A stretch of 64,000 nucleotides of DNA from Cymodocea nodosa (lineage: Eukaryota; Streptophyta; Magnoliopsida; Alismatales; Cymodoceaceae): the NCBI GenBank assembly GCA_036874045.1, contig JAZBRI010000003.1, positions 5,530,501 through 5,594,500 of the forward strand, read 5' to 3'. This document shows positions 61,617-64,000 of this stretch, piece after piece. The notes below the pieces were generated by a model. That model was not told the origin of the DNA, did not search any database, and was given only the letters and a program-made list of their open reading frames with translations. Each line of letters opens with the position of its first letter. Within the stretch, counting starts at the first letter, position 1. Both the position numbers and the translations under genes were made by a program.

Positions 61617-64000
61617 ATGCCTCCTTCCTTCCTACTCCTCTTCCGAATCTCCCGCGGCAGCAGACCCTCGGTTCTACCCTCCAACCTCCACTCTCTGCGC
61701 CACATGGGCGGCGGCCCGCGTACCTTCCCAGGTGGTCTCAGCAAGTGGAAGTACCGTCGCATGCACGAGAAGCTTGCCAGGGAGAAGGAGCGCAGGCTCC
61801 TCGATCAGGAGAAGCAGCTCTACCAGGCTAGGCTTCGGACCTCCATTCGCGCCCAGATCGCCGATCCGTCTTCGGATGAGCAGCAGGTCCTCCGCTTTCC
61901 CTACGGTCCCGTCACACCCAAGCAACACATCAAAGCCCTCGCCGACCGGTTCATGAAGCGCTCTGCGGAGGACTTGTGGAATGAAGACGATGGCCCTCTC
62001 TTGTCATCCCCGCCACCACCGTCCCCGCCAAAGTCGCCTAGTACTCCACCACCTCTTGATCTTAGGAGATTGGTGTGCGACCGTCCGGGGTTGGTGGATG
62101 CTGGTGGGAGTGGCAGCTCTTGGAAAAAGGTTGAATCTTTCTATCAGCGGAGGGAGTATTCTGTGATGGCGAGGAGGGAACTGAAGCCGAGGTCAGGTGG
62201 CAGGTGTAGGTCAAGAAGGGGTTTGGATACGGATTCCGATTCGGACTCCAGTTACAGCATTGAGAAGGGGAGTTTTCCGAAGTTTAATTTTGGGAGTGAG
62301 GGACCATTGGATAAGCACGAGGAATGGGATTCGAGAGGTGCAAGGAATAGTAAGATGATGACGCGGGCTGCATTGGGAAATCATGATAAGAAGAAGACAA
62401 GGAGGGTGCCTATTGATTTGCTAGAAAAGATAAGTACCCAACAAGCGGTTCAGGATATCCGGGAGGAGCTGCGCAAGACACCAATGAATGTGAAGGGACC
62501 GGTACGGTGCGAGAACGATAAAAATTCTACTTTTACTGAAAAGAGGTACTGCGATTGCATATGTGTCTAACCACCACATTATCACATTTGTGATTTATCA
62601 CTTTTTTTTAATCTTGGGTTTTTGATCATTATGCTCTGTGACTGATAAATGAGAATCTCGAGATTTTCTGGTTATTTATGAGTAATGTTCTCTACCAAGA
62701 AAATATCAAGCGATTGGCTTGAAAGCTAGAAGATTCCAATATCATTCATATTCATAGGAGTAATGAATTATGTTGCTTGTGTGATTAAGTTCCAAACTCC
62801 AATTTAGTGTTTTACCAGTATGATGATCAGAATTGCTGCAAGTGTAATTAGTTTTCCTTGTGGTTATGTAATGCATTTAACTTTTTTTTGACAATTTGAC
62901 AATATTTAACTTATTTGTTATGTACACTATTAATTGATCATAGTAAAATGTTCCTTTTCTGGAGAACATCAAAGTAAAAATAATTAACGTACAAGGTTGT
63001 TTTAGTTCACTTGTTTGGGAATGGAACATTTAATCTTTTTCAGAGATAAAAGATAAGAAGAAAATGTTAATACTTTAAGATTTATTGTTAATACTTTCAT
63101 AAAAGTTTTCTTTATGTTTATGTTTTATAGGTTTGATGAATGCAATATCTCCCCATTGACAATTAAGGCACTCACTTCTGCTGGATATGAGAAAATGTCT
63201 GTGGTTCAGGCTGCTGCTCTTCCTATTTGCCTTGATGGTAGGTTGTAAAACTAATGCCTTCTCTAGTTTATTGAACTTTCTTGTGGTGAAAATTTCCAGA
63301 TTGCAGTGCTCGAATTCATAGAATTCTCAAGATGAAATGGTCTGCTAACAACTATCTCATATGTGTAGAATTCTTAAGGAAATAGCTTGCATCACAATTT
63401 TTTGTGAATATATCTTTGTATATTTGCTCAAATATTTTCTTTCGCTTTCAATAACAAGGAGTTGAGAAACCATTAATTCATTAAGCACCAATACGTGCAA
63501 AATGAAGTGCTTTTTAGACAGATGAAATATGGAATGATTATGCCAAGAAAAGGACGACACTTGTTCTACCTTTTATGGTGCCAAAGTACCATAGCAGTAT
63601 GGTCAGGCACCTGTGCATCTAGGTTTTAATAAAAATATAATTTATTTGATATTTTTCATTTATTTTTAACTGTATTTATGAATATATCAGTCTACAAATA
63701 ACCCGATGCATAATTTTCTTAAATTAACAATAACAATCTAACTACAATTAAACTTGTAATTATCATCCAAATAACAATAAACCAATTATAAATAACAATA
63801 AGAAGGTTGATAATAACAATAAATCAATAATCTTAACAATGCTAATGCGACTATTTATTAAAAATAGAAATTACCATGCAAGGTAAATAATACTCATTAA
63901 TAGACATTGTTTGTTGACCAACACTAAAAAAATAAGCATTAGAAAAAATCACTTCAAGGCACTACCTTAGTGTGTGCTATAAAAAGTATGAATCTAGTGG
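61617..64000 (+). CDS. DEAD-box RNA helicase, RH48/RH26 type, first two coding exons (partial)
   Basis: Role (known): ATP-dependent RNA helicases; this subfamily includes organelle-directed members. Exon 1 is 61617-62545; exon 2 is 63131-63237. Both have GT/AG borders and the phases match (Arg codon AG|G). Exon 1: an Arg-rich, hydrophobic N-terminus (MPPSFLLLFRISRGSRPS) that looks like a mitochondrial presequence, then HMGGGPRTFPGGLSKWK, a charged coiled region, KQHIKALADRFMKRSAEDLW, a Pro/Ser-rich spacer and RRVPIDLLEKISTQQAVQDI. Exon 2: FDECNISPLTIKALTSAGYE and VVQAAALPICLDG, the Q-motif region just before motif I. The helicase core lies beyond the right edge. The internal ATG at 61704 (MGGGPRTF) is an alternative start that would drop the presequence. 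Confidence 0.93.
62546..63130 (+). other. Helicase intron 1
   Basis: 585 bp, GTACTG donor and TTTTATAG acceptor, T-rich. No other feature seen. Confidence 0.85.
63238..64000 (+). other. Start of helicase intron 2, with a possible MITE
   Basis: The donor is GTAGGT. No further helicase exon is seen before the window ends. From about 63570 to 63990 the text resembles the hAT-like MITE at 27341: the reverse complement of the right end reads CATACTTTTTATAGCACACAC, like that element's CATGCTTTTTAAGGTGTGTG. Confidence 0.5.

Noticed and set aside
1..64000. CRISPR arrays, prokaryotic operons, integrated virus genomes
   Set aside because: No regularly spaced repeat-spacer pattern, no polycistronic layout, and no viral capsid or movement genes. 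Intron-rich genes and plant retroelements show plant nuclear DNA.

Overview
The window is nuclear DNA from a flowering plant. It has AT-rich intergenic sequence, many spliced genes with GT/AG introns, GC-rich first coding exons and a heavy load of retrotransposon and DNA-transposon debris. GC-rich gene starts and plant-type RTE LINE debris fit a monocot outside the grasses best, but this is inference and the sequence does not fix the species.

Seven protein-coding genes are recognised by family motifs. An eighth, small gene is supported mainly by gene structure. From left to right: (1) the first coding exon of a class II (ankyrin-type, ACBP1/2-like) acyl-CoA-binding protein, minus strand, running off the left edge; (2) a complete autophagy protease ATG4, minus, eight coding exons plus a 5' UTR exon, 479 aa; (3) an intronless mitochondrial ribosomal protein uL11m, minus; (4) a complete ABC-F protein of the GCN20/ABCF3 type, minus, 18 coding exons over 19.6 kb, 718 aa; (5) a short acidic plant protein of unknown function at about 49.0 kb, plus; (6) the CTF8 subunit of the alternative clamp loader, minus; (7) a CLE signalling-peptide precursor, minus; (8) the 5' part of a DEAD-box RNA helicase of the RH48/RH26 type, plus, running off the right edge. 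For (2) and (4) every exon junction was followed by hand and the reading frame closes across all introns. The genes look like unrelated housekeeping and signalling loci, with no sign of an operon or metabolic cluster.

The most structured part is the inside of the ABC-F gene. Intron 4 (7.1 kb) holds the broken remains of an RTE-type LINE, a hAT-like MITE, and a Ty3/gypsy chromovirus-like element with two 432-bp LTRs, a perfect 5-bp target duplication, an initiator-Met primer site and a purine tract, but with a coding region full of stops. Intron 14 (3.3 kb) holds an intronless, frameshifted fragment of an ABCG transporter gene on the opposite strand. That fragment sits between short direct repeats, inside a segment with loosely related outer ends, inside a duplicated stretch of the host intron. 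This may be a gene-capturing non-autonomous element.

The 38.6-48.3 kb interval is a second nest of repeats. A minus-strand Ty1/copia element appears split, with gag and protease at 47.3-48.2 kb and reverse transcriptase and RNase H at 38.6-39.8 kb. Between its halves lie a decayed PIF/Harbinger transposase (plus strand) and a large head-to-tail duplicated, LTR-like block rich in CACGTG cores and in short repeats around TCCGTTGAGTTA. The other intergenic stretches are AT-rich and carry microsatellites, an L1-type RNase H relic, a 170-bp tandem duplication and little else that can be supported.
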